Notes: generated by a model from the sequence alone, not told the origin. A DNA stretch of 64,000 bases from Streptomyces sp. BA2 (GCF_009769735.1 NZ_WSRO01000002.1:5902001-5966000); one strand, 5' to 3'; positions 24,812-36,565 are shown, counted from the stretch's first letter. Made by a program: numbers and translations.

Positions 24812-27076
24812 ATGGGCCGAGCCGAAGAGCGACAAGCGCGGCAGCGCGGCGCGCGCCGGGCATCGCGCGGGCGCCCCGCCGGTGGCGGCAAACCCAAGCG
24901 CACGGGCATACGCCGCTTCTTCACGCTGAAGAAGATCCTGGGGACGCTCTTCGGGCTCTGCCTGCTCGGCATGCTCTCCTTCGTCGTCCTCTACATGGTG
25001 GTCGACGTCCCCGAGGGCAACGCGGCGGCCCGGCTCCAGAGCAACGTCTACAAGTACAAGAACGGCGACGTCATCGCCAGGACCGGCGAGCTGAACCGCG
25101 AGGTCGTCGACCTGGAGAAGGTGCCCAAGGAAGTCCAGCGGACGTTCGTGGCCGCCGAGAACAAGTCCTTCTACAAGGACAAGGGCGTCGACTTCAAGGG
25201 CACGGCCCGCGGTCTGATCAACACCGTCACCGGCAAGGGCAAGCAGGGCGGCTCGACGATCACCCAGCAGTACGTCAAGAACTACTACTTGACGCAGGAC
25301 CAGACCGTGAGCCGCAAGGTCAAGGAACTGGTCATCTCGCTGAAGGTGGACCAGAACAAGAGCAAGGACTACATCCTCGCCGGGTACATCAACACCAGCT
25401 ACTACGGCCGCGGCGCCTACGGCATCCAGGCCGCCGCCCAGGCGTACTACGGCATCGACGCCGAGGACCTGGACGTCTCGCAGGGCGCCTACCTCGCCGC
25501 ACTCCTCCAGGCCCCGAACCAGTACGACTGGACCTCCGCCACGGACACCAGCAGGAAGCTGGTCGAGGCGCGCTGGAACTACGTGCTCGACAACATGGTC
25601 GAAGAGGGCTGGCTGTCCGCGAGCAAGCGAGACGGCCTGAAGTTCGACAAGCCGGACGCGCCCAAGGCCGCCCCCGGCCTTGAGGGCCAGAACGGCTATC
25701 TGGTGCGCCAGGCCAAGGCCGAGGTCATGAAGGCGGGCCACCTCAGCGAGAAGCAGTTCGACGCGGGCGGCTACACGATCACGCTCAACATCGACAAGAA
25801 GAAGCAGAAGCAGCTCGAGAAGGCCGTCGACAAGAAGCTGAACGACCAGCTCGACCCGGACAAGCGCAAGGCCGACGCCCGGGTGCAGGCGGGCGCCGCT
25901 TCCGTCGACCCCAAGACCGGCAAGGTCCTGGCGATGTACGGCGGCCGGGACTACGTCAAGCACTTCACGAACAACGCGACCCGGCGCGACTACCAGCCCG
26001 CCTCCACCTTCAAGCCGCTGATCCTGGCCGCCGCCCTGGAGAAGAGCGCCACGACGCAGTCCGGCCAGCCCATCACGGCGAACACGGTCTACGACGGCAC
26101 CAGCGAGCGCCCGGTCAAGGGCAGCGACGTCGGCTTCGCGCCGCCGAACGAGGACGACAAGAGCTACGGCCCGGTCACCGTCCAGAAGGCGATGAACAAG
26201 TCCATCAACTCCGTCTTCGCGCAGATGGGCGTGGACGTCGGCATGGACGACGTACTGGAGACCGCCGGCAAGCTCGGCATGGACGTCGAGGATCTGCCCG
26301 CAGTGCCCGCCCAGACCCTGGGCACCATGGGCGCGAGCCCGCTGGAGATGGCGGGCGTCTACGCCACGCTCGACAACCACGGCAAGAAGGTCACCCCCGC
26401 GGTCGTGGCCTCCGTCGAGCACAAGGACCGCACGATCGAGCTGCCGGACCCGGTCGGCGAGCAGGTCGTCGAGCGCGGCACCGCGGACTCGCTCACCTCG
26501 GTCCTGACCGGCGTGGTCGACGACGGAACGGGCCGTGCGGTGCGCAACCCGGTGCAGGACGTGGCGGGCAAGACCGGTACGTCCGACGACAACAAGTCGG
26601 CCTGGTTCGTCGGCTACACGCCCAAGCTGGTCACGTCCGTCGGCCTGTTCGGCGAGGGAGCCGCGGGCACCGCCGAGGAGAGCAAGCAGGTCTCCATGAA
26701 GGGCGCGGGCGGTCTGCCGCGCGTCGACGGCGGCAGCTTCCCGGCGCAGATCTGGGCGGCGTACACCTTCGACGCGATGGGCGCGCCCAGCAACTTCGAC
26801 CTGGACACGTCCATGGGCGCGGCCATCGCACCGCCGCCGGACCCGACGACGCAGGCCCCGAAGGAGCCGACGGACGAGCCGACGGAGACGGAGAAGCCGA
26901 CGACGAAGCCGCCGACGGACGACCCGACGACGGAGAAGCCGACGGAGACCCCGACGACCGAGCCGCCCACGGACGACCCGACCACGGAGCCGCCGACGAG
27001 CGATCCGGCGGAGCCGGACCCGACGGACTCCATCGAGATCCCGGAGAACCCGAACGGGCGGCCCGGCAGGGATTGA
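24812..27076 (+). CDS. class A penicillin-binding protein (bifunctional transglycosylase/transpeptidase)
   Basis: 754 residues. A basic cytoplasmic start is followed by one membrane helix (ILGTLFGLCLLGMLSFVVL), a GT51 glycosyltransferase domain with catalytic Glu in FVAAENKSFYKDKG and GGSTITQQYVKN, and a transpeptidase domain with the active serine in PASTFKPL, SIN in MNKSINSVF, and KTGTS. The C-terminus of about 80 residues is a Thr/Pro/Glu/Asp repeat tail. It polymerises and crosslinks peptidoglycan outside the membrane. It is divergent from the PadR operon with a 237-bp gap, and a strong terminator follows. Confidence 0.95.
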   Translation: MGRAEERQARQRGARRASRGRPAGGGKPKRTGIRRFFTLKKILGTLFGLCLLGMLSFVVLYMVVDVPEGNAAARLQSNVYKYKNGDVIARTGELNREVVDLEKVPKEVQRTFVAAENKSFYKDKGVDFKGTARGLINTVTGKGKQGGSTITQQYVKNYYLTQDQTVSRKVKELVISLKVDQNKSKDYILAGYINTSYYGRGAYGIQAAAQAYYGIDAEDLDVSQGAYLAALLQAPNQYDWTSATDTSRKLVEARWNYVLDNMVEEGWLSASKRDGLKFDKPDAPKAAPGLEGQNGYLVRQAKAEVMKAGHLSEKQFDAGGYTITLNIDKKKQKQLEKAVDKKLNDQLDPDKRKADARVQAGAASVDPKTGKVLAMYGGRDYVKHFTNNATRRDYQPASTFKPLILAAALEKSATTQSGQPITANTVYDGTSERPVKGSDVGFAPPNEDDKSYGPVTVQKAMNKSINSVFAQMGVDVGMDDVLETAGKLGMDVEDLPAVPAQTLGTMGASPLEMAGVYATLDNHGKKVTPAVVASVEHKDRTIELPDPVGEQVVERGTADSLTSVLTGVVDDGTGRAVRNPVQDVAGKTGTSDDNKSAWFVGYTPKLVTSVGLFGEGAAGTAEESKQVSMKGAGGLPRVDGGSFPAQIWAAYTFDAMGAPSNFDLDTSMGAAIAPPPDPTTQAPKEPTDEPTETEKPTTKPPTDDPTTEKPTETPTTEPPTDDPTTEPPTSDPAEPDPTDSIEIPENPNGRPGRD

Positions 27077-27086
27077 GGCCCGCGCT

Positions 27087-27110
27087 CCCGCGCCCCTTAA
27101 GGGGCGCGGG
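27087..27110. terminator. perfect 24-bp palindromic terminator
   Basis: CCCGCGCCCCTTAAGGGGCGCGGG is a perfect palindrome just after the penicillin-binding protein gene; the convergent phosphatase gene ends 48 bp further on. Confidence 0.7.
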
Positions 27111-27157
27111 GAACTGCGCGACCAGCCCCCACCGGCCATCCGTAAAAGAACGACCGC

Positions 27158-29236
27158 TTAGTTACTGCTCGATTCCGGGTTCGAGCCATGATTCAGCTCG
27201 AACCAGACCACTTTCCCGGTACTCAACCGCGTCGCGCCCCACCGCCGGGCAAGCCGATTGACCAGATACAACCCCCGGCCGCCCTCATCCGTGGCCCGCG
27301 CCTGCCGCAACCTCGGCAGCTGCGGCACGTCGTCGCCGACCTCGCAGCGCAGGACGTCCGTACGCAGCAGGCGCAGGGTCACCGGGCGCGATGCGTAGCG
27401 CACGGCGTTCGTCACGACCTCGCTGACCAGGAGCTCCAGGGAGTCGGTCAGCTCTTCCAGACCCCAGCGCTCCAGGGCGCTGCGGGCCAGGCGCCGGGCG
27501 CGGGCGGGCGTGGCGTCCTCAGGCTCGAGGAACCAGTACGCGACGTCGCTCGGCGCGATGCCGTCGAAGCGGGCGGCGAGCAGCGCGATGTCGTCGTCAC
27601 GGTCGCCGGGGCCGAGCATGTCGAGCACGTCGTCGCAGAGGGCCTCGAGCGGCGGCGGATGGTCCGGGCCCGTCAACTGGGCGGTGGCGGCGAGCCGTTC
27701 GCGCAGCTGCTCTATCCCGGTCCACACGTCACGCAGGCGGGACTCGACGAGGCCGTCCGTGTAGAGCAGCAGCGTGGCGCCCGCGGGCGCGTCCAGCTCG
27801 ACGGCTTCGAAGTCGACGCCGCCCACGCCGATGGGGGCGCCCGGCGGGACCCGCAGAACCTCGGCCCGGCCGCCCAGGTGCAGCAGGACGGGCGGCGGGT
27901 GACCGGCGTTGGCGATGGTGATGCGGTGCGCGACCGGGTCGTAGACCGCGTAGAGGCAGGTCGCCATCCGGTCGGAGCCGAGCCGCTGGGCCTGCTCGTC
28001 CAGGTGGTGCAGGACCTCCTGGGGCGGCAGGTCGAGCCCGGCCAGGGTCTGGGCGGTCGTCCGCAGCTGGCCCATGATCGCCGCCGATGTCATGGAGTGC
28101 CCCATGACATCGCCCACGACGAGCGCGACCCGGCTGCCGGGCAGCGGGATCGCGTCGTACCAGTCGCCGCCGACCCGGGCCGTCTCGGCGGCCGGGAGAT
28201 AGCGGGACGCCAGGCGCACACCGGTCGGGCGCGGCAGGGTCTCGGGCAGCATCGTGCGCTGGAGCTCGTCGGCGATGTACGCCTCGCGGCCGTAGAGCAC
28301 GGCCTTGTCGATGCCGAGCGCGCTGTGCGTGGCCAGTTGGGCCGCGACAAGCAGGTCGTCGCCCTCGAACGCGGGGCGGTCGGGGCGGCGCAGGAACACC
28401 GCGGCGCCGATCACCCGGCGCCTGCCGCGCAGCGGGGCGAGGATCGTCCGCTGCCCCGAGGGGACCGTCCGTCCCTCGCCGAGCAGTTCGGGCAGGGCGG
28501 CGCGGGCCGCGGGGGCGTCGGCGAAGACCGGGCGCACGCCGCGCAGGACTTCGGCGAGGGCGCCGCCGGGGCGCACCTCGCACAGTTCGGCGGTCGTCAC
28601 GAGGTCGGTCTGCACCTGGAGGGCGGGCATCGTGCCGCCCTCGGTGTCGGGCTCCTCCGGGATGCGGTCGGTGCGGCGCAGGCGCAGGATGAGCGCTCCG
28701 CTCGGCCGCTCCTCGCCGACCGGCAGCGGGTCGCGCAGGTAGACCAGTATCGCGTCGGAGAACGTCGGCACCGTGGCCCGGCACAGGCCCATCACGATCT
28801 CGTCCAGGTCGATGCCGCGGGCGATGCGCCGGGTCGCGGCGCCCACGAAGCGCAGCCGGTCGCCGTCACGTCGCATCGCCGCGGGGCCGGAGCCCGGCGG
28901 CCTTGGCTGTCCCGTACGCCGCTCCTCGCCGCCGGGGGCGCCCGGGGGGACGCCGTCGGGATTGTCGTGCCCGCCGCCCTGCCCGCCGCCCTGGTCGGGG
29001 CGCGGCCGGTGCGGGTCGGGCTGCTGCCCGGAGGGCCCGGACGACTGGGAGTGCTCGTCGCTGGGGCTCGCGGTGGAGTCGCCCGTGCGGGCCTGGGGCT
29101 GTGCGGGTAAAGCGGCCGCGCCGGGGGTGTCCCGCGCCTTCGGGGCACGCACCAGCGCCCCGCGGGGGTCCGCGGGGGCGGCGGGCCGGGCAGCTCGGGG
29201 CTGTCGGCCCTCGTCGGGGATGGAGTGCTCCGTCAC
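27158..29236 (-). CDS. SpoIIE-type PP2C phosphatase with GAF-like and HATPase domains
   Basis: 692 residues from GTG 29236. A disordered Pro/Gly/Gln-rich N-terminus (about 120 residues) precedes a GAF-like sensor domain. A SpoIIE phosphatase domain follows (GGDWYDAIPLPGSRVALVVGDVMGH, ATCLYAVYDP, NAGHPPPVLL, LLYTDGLVESR), then a C-terminal anti-sigma-factor kinase-like HATPase (LLVSEVVTNAVRYAS, DEGGRGLYLVNRLA). Metal-binding Asp residues are in place. Such proteins set anti-sigma/anti-anti-sigma switches in stress and development. The partner is not encoded nearby. No strong ribosome binding site is seen at the chosen start. Confidence 0.9.
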   Translation of the reverse strand: MTEHSIPDEGRQPRAARPAAPADPRGALVRAPKARDTPGAAALPAQPQARTGDSTASPSDEHSQSSGPSGQQPDPHRPRPDQGGGQGGGHDNPDGVPPGAPGGEERRTGQPRPPGSGPAAMRRDGDRLRFVGAATRRIARGIDLDEIVMGLCRATVPTFSDAILVYLRDPLPVGEERPSGALILRLRRTDRIPEEPDTEGGTMPALQVQTDLVTTAELCEVRPGGALAEVLRGVRPVFADAPAARAALPELLGEGRTVPSGQRTILAPLRGRRRVIGAAVFLRRPDRPAFEGDDLLVAAQLATHSALGIDKAVLYGREAYIADELQRTMLPETLPRPTGVRLASRYLPAAETARVGGDWYDAIPLPGSRVALVVGDVMGHSMTSAAIMGQLRTTAQTLAGLDLPPQEVLHHLDEQAQRLGSDRMATCLYAVYDPVAHRITIANAGHPPPVLLHLGGRAEVLRVPPGAPIGVGGVDFEAVELDAPAGATLLLYTDGLVESRLRDVWTGIEQLRERLAATAQLTGPDHPPPLEALCDDVLDMLGPGDRDDDIALLAARFDGIAPSDVAYWFLEPEDATPARARRLARSALERWGLEELTDSLELLVSEVVTNAVRYASRPVTLRLLRTDVLRCEVGDDVPQLPRLRQARATDEGGRGLYLVNRLARRWGATRLSTGKVVWFELNHGSNPESSSN

Positions 29237-29291
29237 GCGTTTCGAATCCGTCCGTCCGGGGCTGCGCCTTGGTGTCCGGTGGCTACGTCTG

Positions 29292-29984
29292 TCAGCCGCG
29301 TCGGCAGTGCATAAAGAGCTGGTGCTCGGGTGGTACTTCGGTACTCGCCGGGGCGTAGGAGTACGTGTCCTCATCGACGATGTCGAAGCCCGCTTCACGT
29401 ACGACCTGCCGCAGTTCGTCCCGCAGGTAACCGGATACCCGGATTGTGTGCCCCAGGAACGGAATTCCCGCGTCATCCAGGTCGGCCTCGACCATGGAGA
29501 GCGCGAGCAGACCACCGGGGCGCAGCAGTCCGTGCAGCAGCCGCAGAGCGTACGGGATCTCGGCGCGCGGCAGCATCAGGAGCGCGAAGAACGCCGCGAT
29601 CCCGTCGAACTGGCCCACGCCGTCAGGGCCTTCGGCCCGCAGCTCCGCCACGTCGAGCTGCCGGAACTCGGCGTTCGGCGCGGGCACGTTCTTCCTGGCG
29701 AGGTCGAGCATGCCGGAGGAGAGATCGATGCCGAGAACGAAATGCCCGGCGTCGGCGAGCTGACGGGCGGTCGGAAGCCCGGTGCCGCACCCCACGTCGA
29801 GCACCCGCGAGCCGGGCGGCAGCGCTTCGGCGAGCCTGCGGCCGGCGGCCAGCTGGCCGTCCTTGTGCGGGAACGCGTCGTCGTAGTGCTGTCCGATGGC
29901 GTCGAAAGCCTCGGCCTGGCCCGTCCGGTCGGGACGCACACCGGATGGCCCGCCGTACCTGTCGAACCCGCTCGCCTCGCTCAC
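29292..29984 (-). CDS. class I SAM-dependent methyltransferase
   Basis: 230 residues. Motif I RVLDVGCGTGLPTAR, motif II VLGIDLSSGMLDLAR, FRQLDVAEL and post-I RLLHGLLRPGGLLALSMVEA are all intact. The C-terminal SGYLRDELRQVVREAGFDI with EDTYSYAP is typical of small-molecule methyltransferases. Substrate not assignable. It lies 55 bp upstream of the phosphatase gene on the same strand. Confidence 0.85.
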   Translation of the reverse strand: MSEASGFDRYGGPSGVRPDRTGQAEAFDAIGQHYDDAFPHKDGQLAAGRRLAEALPPGSRVLDVGCGTGLPTARQLADAGHFVLGIDLSSGMLDLARKNVPAPNAEFRQLDVAELRAEGPDGVGQFDGIAAFFALLMLPRAEIPYALRLLHGLLRPGGLLALSMVEADLDDAGIPFLGHTIRVSGYLRDELRQVVREAGFDIVDEDTYSYAPASTEVPPEHQLFMHCRRG

Positions 29985-30111
29985 GTTCTGCCGCCCTTCG
30001 ATGACATCCTGTCAGGCAACGCGCAAGCTCAGGGAGTTGCTGCTGAGTTGCTGCTGTGCGCCCTTGCGGAGGACGATCCTACGTTTGAACCATGGGGGCG
30101 CATCAAGGGTC

Positions 30112-30798
30112 TCATGACGTCACATGTACGGGCGTGCGGTCCCAGTCATCCGGTAGGGGGGGAATCGCCCAGTCCGGATCGGGGCGCCAGTGCGGCCAGT
30201 TGTCCGAAAAGGGCAGTCCCCAGGAGCGGATCACATCGACGGCGGCATACCCGGCGGCCCGCACTTCCCGTGCCTTTCCCGCCTCCATGAGGCCGGCGCG
30301 CTGAGCCTGGGCGAACTCGTCCTCGTCGTGCCAGCGCCACGTCCGGTCCGGCCGCACGGAGATGTCCAGAAAGTGATCCTCGGAATCGAGCCCTCCGTCC
30401 CAACGGACGCGCGGCTCTTCGAGATTCACGTACCAGTTCTTGAACCGCCATCCCGGATCCCAGAACAGCCACACCGACCACGGCTCCGCGGGGCGGGCCA
30501 GCTTCAGTACGCCGGTACCGAACCAGCGGTCCCTGCGCAGGGCGCGCGGTTTGGTGTAGCGGGTGGCGAGTGGCTCGTGGTGCACGGGAGTTCCGTCCGC
30601 GAGAACGGGTTTCACGCATTCGGTGCCGGGGGCCATCCACACGGCGAGCAGCTCTGCGCTGTCCTGCACGACCGTGACGGGCCGGCAGATGTGAATGCGG
30701 TTCCCGGCGTTCTCCTTGTACCGCCACAGCACATGGGAGCCGGGGGCCCAGCGCGCTGCTTCGCTGCTCGTCGTTGGCGGCGTGGTGAGGTCTGTCAT
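30112..30798 (-). CDS. DUF402 domain protein (FomD-like)
   Basis: 228 residues. DUF402 features: the VTVVQDSAELLAVWMAPGTECVKPV segment, then VWLFWDPGWRFKNWYVNLEEP, the core acidic motif DSEDHFLDISVRPD and WRWHDEDEFAQAQRAGLM. Characterised DUF402 proteins are metal-dependent nucleotide or cytidylyl-phosphonate hydrolases (the fosfomycin FomD type). No phosphonate genes are near, so the physiological substrate is unknown. Confidence 0.8.
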   Translation of the reverse strand: MTDLTTPPTTSSEAARWAPGSHVLWRYKENAGNRIHICRPVTVVQDSAELLAVWMAPGTECVKPVLADGTPVHHEPLATRYTKPRALRRDRWFGTGVLKLARPAEPWSVWLFWDPGWRFKNWYVNLEEPRVRWDGGLDSEDHFLDISVRPDRTWRWHDEDEFAQAQRAGLMEAGKAREVRAAGYAAVDVIRSWGLPFSDNWPHWRPDPDWAIPPLPDDWDRTPVHVTS

Positions 30799-30815
30799 GC
30801 GGAGATATTAGTGGG

Positions 30816-30849
30816 CGCCCGGACAGGCTTTTCAGAACCTGTCCGGGCG
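30816..30849 (-). terminator. terminator after fumC
   Basis: A 12-bp perfect stem CGCCCGGACAGG / CCTGTCCGGGCG with a 10-nt loop between the fumC stop and the next gene. Confidence 0.75.
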
Positions 30850-30864
30850 TAAAGGTGAACAGCT

Positions 30865-32277
30865 CTACGGGTGCGTCATCCGCAGAACGTCCAATGCCTC
30901 GTCCAACTGCGTCAAGGAGAGCTCGCCCCGCTCGACATATCCGCCTTCGAGCACGACTTCCCGGATGGTCTTCCGCTGGGCCAGCGACTTCTTGGCGACC
31001 TTCGCCGCCTCCTCGTATCCGATGTACTTGTTCAGCGGGGTGACGACGGAGGGCGATGACTCCGCGTACTCCCGGGCCCGTTCGGCATTCGCGGTGATTC
31101 CGTCCACCGTCCTGTCGGCGAGCAGCCGCGAGACATTGGCGAGGAGCCGCACGGACTCCAGGACGTTCTTGGCGATGACCGGCATCATCACATTCAGCTC
31201 GAAGTTGCCGGCGGCCCCCGCGGCGGCGACCGTCGCGTCATTGCCGGTGACTTGCGCGGCGACCATGAGCACCGCCTCCGGGATGACCGGATTCACCTTG
31301 CCCGGCATGATCGAGGAACCGGGCTGCAGATCGGGCAGGTTGATCTCGGCGAGGCCGGTCCGCGGGCCCGAAGCCATCCAGCGCAGATCGTTGGCGATCT
31401 TCGTCAGGCCGACGCCGATCGTCCGCAGCTGCCCGCTGGTCTCGACGATGCCGTCCCGCGCGCCCTGCGCCTCGAAGTGGTCGCGTGCCTCGGTCAGCGG
31501 AAGCCCGGTGGCCCGTGCCACTTCGGCGATCACGGCCGCCGAGAAGCCGGGCGGGGTGTTGATGCCGGTGCCCACCGCCGTGCCGCCGAGCGGCAGTTCG
31601 GCGAGGCGCGGCAGCGAGGCGTTGAGCCGCTCGACGCCGTAGCGCACCTGCGCCGCGTACCCGCCGAACTCCTGGCCGAGGGTGACGGGTGTGGCGTCCA
31701 TCAGGTGCGTGCGCCCGGACTTCACCACGTCGGCGAACTCCGCCGACTTCCGCTCCAGGGCGGTCGCCAGGTGTTCGAGCGCCGGGATCAGGTCCTGGGT
31801 GACGGCGCCCGTGGCCGCGATGTGGATCGAGGAGGGGAAGACGTCGTTCGACGACTGGGACGCGTTCACGTGGTCGTTCGGGTGGACGTCCTTGCCCAGG
31901 CGCTCGGTGGCGAGCGTCGCGAGGACTTCGTTCGTGTTCATGTTGGACGACGTGCCGGAGCCGGTCTGGAAGACGTCCACGGGGAAGTGCTCGTCCCAGC
32001 GCCCTTCGGCGACCTCGCCCGCCGCGTCGGCGATGGCCTCCGCGACGTCCTTGTCGAGCACCCCGAGGTCCGCGTTGACCTTCGCGGCGGCCGCCTTGAT
32101 CCGGGCGAGCGCGGCGATGTGCGCGCGCTCCAGGCGCTGCCCGGACACGGGGAAGTTCTCCACCGCCCGCTGCGTCTGCGCCCGCCATTTGGCGTGTCCG
32201 GGGACCCGCACCTCGCCCATGGAGTCGTGTTCGATCCGGTACTCACCGCTGTCGCTTGCGCTGGCGTCGCTGGTCAT
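30865..32277 (-). CDS. fumC: class II fumarate hydratase
   Basis: 470 residues. Oxygen-stable fumarase interconverting fumarate and malate in the TCA cycle. Signature [12 protein letters not shown] (catalytic Ser loop), [28 protein letters not shown] and [17 protein letters not shown] are intact and the length is normal. A class I fumarase lies 1.7 kb further on, so both forms are present. Confidence 0.97.
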   Translation of the reverse strand: MTSDASASDSGEYRIEHDSMGEVRVPGHAKWRAQTQRAVENFPVSGQRLERAHIAALARIKAAAAKVNADLGVLDKDVAEAIADAAGEVAEGRWDEHFPVDVFQTGSGTSSNMNTNEVLATLATERLGKDVHPNDHVNASQSSNDVFPSSIHIAATGAVTQDLIPALEHLATALERKSAEFADVVKSGRTHLMDATPVTLGQEFGGYAAQVRYGVERLNASLPRLAELPLGGTAVGTGINTPPGFSAAVIAEVARATGLPLTEARDHFEAQGARDGIVETSGQLRTIGVGLTKIANDLRWMASGPRTGLAEINLPDLQPGSSIMPGKVNPVIPEAVLMVAAQVTGNDATVAAAGAAGNFELNVMMPVIAKNVLESVRLLANVSRLLADRTVDGITANAERAREYAESSPSVVTPLNKYIGYEEAAKVAKKSLAQRKTIREVVLEGGYVERGELSLTQLDEALDVLRMTHP

Positions 32278-32352
32278 GCCTCGAACCTACCTCTCCGTCA
32301 AACCTCGCTGAAAAGTTGAGCACTTGTCTTGTTCTAGGTATTCCCAAGGCTC

Positions 32353-32366
32353 TTACTGACCAGTAA
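32353..32366. promoter_or_regulatory. palindrome upstream of the GDSL esterase gene
   Basis: TTACTG-AC-CAGTAA, 6-bp arms, 34 bp before the start codon and therefore near the expected promoter. It could be a TetR-like operator. Confidence 0.4.
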
Positions 32367-32399
32367 AAACCGTGGGTAACACCAAACCGGGGAGGCGCA

Positions 32400-33941
32400 A
32401 TGAAGCGCATCAGACGCGACCGCCGGAGCAGGCTGCGATGTACGTTCGCGGCGGCCGTGGCGATGGCGGCGGTGCTCGGCACGGCAGCGGCCGTGCCGGC
32501 CCAGGCCGCCGAGGACGGGAACAGGGCGGCGGCATCCACGCCCCTGCCGCCCGAACTGGAGAAGATCCGGGCGGCCGAGGCCACCGAGCTCTACGGCGAC
32601 CCGGCAGAGCGCCCGCTCGCCGACCGCAAGACCGGGCTCATCTCGCTCGGCGACAGTGAGATCTCGGGGGAGGGTGTCGGAACGTACGAACCCGGCACCG
32701 ACGGCCCCGACAACTGGTGCCACCGCTCCCCGGACGCCGCCATCCACCGCACCGGCATCCCCGCGGACGTGACGTACAACGTCGCCTGCTCGGGAGCACA
32801 GACGGTCAACATCAGGATCGGGGGGCAGAAGCAGTACCCCGACGAGCTGGTGCAGAGCGACAACCTCGCCGTGAAGGCGCGCAACACCAAGATCAAGGCG
32901 GTCATGCTGGTCATCGGGGCCAACGACGACCTGCAGTTCGCCCCGGTGATGACGGACTGCGTGACCCGCTTCCTGCTCAGCCAGGGCGCCTGCGCGGGCA
33001 AGTACAACGACGGCTGGCAGGCGCGGGTCGACGCGCTCGTACCCAAGGTCGAGCAGTCCATCCGCGACCTGAAGACCGTCATGAAGGACGCCGGATACGC
33101 GGGCGACGAGTACAAGTTGGTCGTCATGGGCTATCCGAGCCCGATCGGCCCCGACTTCCGGGACAACCCCAAGTTCCCCGGCAAGCTGGCGTGCGGCGGT
33201 CTCGGCTACGACTCCGACACCGAGTGGGGCCGCAACTACGCCGTCCCCACGTTCGAGACCGGCATGCGCAAGGCGGTCAAGGCCGCGGGCGCGACCTACC
33301 TCGACAACTCCCGCCTCTTCCACGGCCATGAGGTCTGCATGGAGGACACCTGGGCGCGCGGTCTCTACGTGGACCTCTCCAACCCCTTCCCGCCGGACTC
33401 CAATTCGGTCCGCCAGTCCTTCCACCCCAACGCCCGCGGCCACGAGGCCTTCGCCTCCTGCCTGACGCAGCTCTACAACTCCGGCTGGAGCGAGGGCGGT
33501 TGCGCGGACCCGGCGAGCACGGGCAGCCCGAAGCTCTACCAGGGCGGATGGGGCGACGCGTACAAGCCGCTCAAGAACGCGGGCACGGGGACGTGCGTGG
33601 ACGTCGACGCCTCGAAGAGCCGTAACGGCACCAAGGTGCAGGGCTGGGACTGCACCGGCAACCGCAACCAGACCTGGTGGTACGACGGTGCTTCCGGCGG
33701 GCAGAAGTCGCTGCACACAGGCCTGACCCAGGACCGCTGCCTCGACGTCCCGGGCACGGCGAAGGAAGGCACCGCCGTCACGCTGTGGAACTGCCACGGC
33801 GGCGCCAACCAGAAGTTCGTACGTGAGGCGGGGACGCTGCGGCCGGCCGCCGACGCCGGGCTCTGCCTGACCCTGGCGGGGGCCAAGGAGCCGCTGCGGC
33901 TCCAGAAGTGCACGGGGGCGGCGAACCAGCGGTTCGCCTGA
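32400..33941 (+). CDS. secreted SGNH/GDSL hydrolase with C-terminal ricin-type lectin domain
   Basis: 513 residues. A signal peptide ends near AQA; the SGNH esterase domain (about residues 70-360) has LISLGDSEISGEG (block I Ser), VIGANDDLQFA (block III Asn) and SFHPNARGHEAFA (block V His). A ricin B-type beta-trefoil occupies the last 130 residues, with repeats of the type CVDVDASKSRNGTKVQGWDC and QxW-like NRNQTWWY. It is likely an exported lipase or carbohydrate esterase targeted to polysaccharide. The ribosome binding site GGGGAGG is close to ATG 32400. Confidence 0.9.
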   Translation: MKRIRRDRRSRLRCTFAAAVAMAAVLGTAAAVPAQAAEDGNRAAASTPLPPELEKIRAAEATELYGDPAERPLADRKTGLISLGDSEISGEGVGTYEPGTDGPDNWCHRSPDAAIHRTGIPADVTYNVACSGAQTVNIRIGGQKQYPDELVQSDNLAVKARNTKIKAVMLVIGANDDLQFAPVMTDCVTRFLLSQGACAGKYNDGWQARVDALVPKVEQSIRDLKTVMKDAGYAGDEYKLVVMGYPSPIGPDFRDNPKFPGKLACGGLGYDSDTEWGRNYAVPTFETGMRKAVKAAGATYLDNSRLFHGHEVCMEDTWARGLYVDLSNPFPPDSNSVRQSFHPNARGHEAFASCLTQLYNSGWSEGGCADPASTGSPKLYQGGWGDAYKPLKNAGTGTCVDVDASKSRNGTKVQGWDCTGNRNQTWWYDGASGGQKSLHTGLTQDRCLDVPGTAKEGTAVTLWNCHGGANQKFVREAGTLRPAADAGLCLTLAGAKEPLRLQKCTGAANQRFA

Positions 33942-33949
33942 GTGCCGTA

Positions 33950-33979
33950 GAGGAGCCCTCTCCGTGGAGAGGGCTCCTC
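33950..33979. terminator. bidirectional terminator
   Basis: A 14-bp perfect stem GAGGAGCCCTCTCC / GGAGAGGGCTCCTC with only GT as loop, between the convergent esterase and class I fumarase genes. Confidence 0.75.
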
Positions 33980-33986
33980 CGCGTTG

Positions 33987-35687
<1,701 letters not shown>

Positions 35688-35857
35688 TCCTCACTCGGCA
35701 GACAGCGGCGCGGCCTCCATTGGCGACGCGCCAACCAGCGTAGAACGCCACAGGACGGCCGGGTCTGTGAGGTAAGGCTCAGTAGAGCCCGCCCGATGTC
35801 CGCGCGGGTTGTCCACAGGGGTAGTCGCGATCTATCGCGTTTGGGTACGCTGATGGT

Positions 35858-36565
35858 GTGGACCTAGAGAAGCGCCTCCAGCCCCCTCAGCAGACCCACC
35901 CGGAACCGACGCCCGCAGGCCTGCGGGCGTCGGACGCCGACCGGGACCGCACGGCGGACATCCTCCGCGATGCCCTCGCCGAGGGGCGGCTGACCGCCGA
36001 GGAGCACGGTGAGCGGATCGACGGGGTCTATCGGGCCAAGACCATGGGTGAACTGGAGCCGCTGGTCAGCGACTTGCCCGCGGCAGGCGGCGCGGCGTAT
36101 CCAGGCGGCGCGGCGTATCCGACCGTGAGGCCCGAGCCCGCCCCCTCCCGGCCTTCGGACGGCGTGGTGCCCCCGGTCGCCGACGAGAACCTGGTCGCGG
36201 TCTTCAGCAGCTCTGTCCGCAAGGGCCGCTGGCGCGTAGCCCGCCGCACGCACGTGTACTCGATCTTCGGCAGCGTGGAGATCGACCTCAGCGAGGCGAT
36301 CTTCGAGCAGCGGCAGGTCGTCATCAGGGCGATCTCCGTCTTCGGCAACGTCGAGATCCGCGTCCCGGAGAACGTCTCGCTGCGCGGCAACGGCACGGGC
36401 GTGCTCGGCAACTTCGAGGTGGACACGCTCGATTCGGCCGAGCGGGACGCTCCGGTCGTCTTCGTCGACGGTTTCGCGGTCCTGGGCAACATCGAGGCGA
36501 AGCCCAGGCGGGGCAAGCTCGTCCGGGACCTGCACAAGCAGCTGCGCAAGCATCTCGGCCACTGA
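35858..36565 (+). CDS. DUF1707 and cell-wall-active-antibiotics-response-like protein
   Basis: 235 residues. The N-terminal DUF1707 (about residues 22-75) has LRASDADRDRTADILRDALAEGRL followed by TAEEHGERIDGVYRAKTMGEL. A Pro/Gly linker is followed by a C-terminal LiaF/YvqF-like beta-helical domain with the recurring VFSSSVRKGRW, SIFGSVEIDLSEA, ISVFGNVEIRVPEN and FAVLGNIEAKP. It lacks membrane helices. Relatives relate to envelope stress sensing. It starts at a double GTG. Confidence 0.8.
   Translation: MDLEKRLQPPQQTHPEPTPAGLRASDADRDRTADILRDALAEGRLTAEEHGERIDGVYRAKTMGELEPLVSDLPAAGGAAYPGGAAYPTVRPEPAPSRPSDGVVPPVADENLVAVFSSSVRKGRWRVARRTHVYSIFGSVEIDLSEAIFEQRQVVIRAISVFGNVEIRVPENVSLRGNGTGVLGNFEVDTLDSAERDAPVVFVDGFAVLGNIEAKPRRGKLVRDLHKQLRKHLGH

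Noticed and set aside
24785..27139. 784-codon open frame on the minus strand
   Set aside because: Antisense of the penicillin-binding protein gene, whose motifs are unmistakable on the plus strand.
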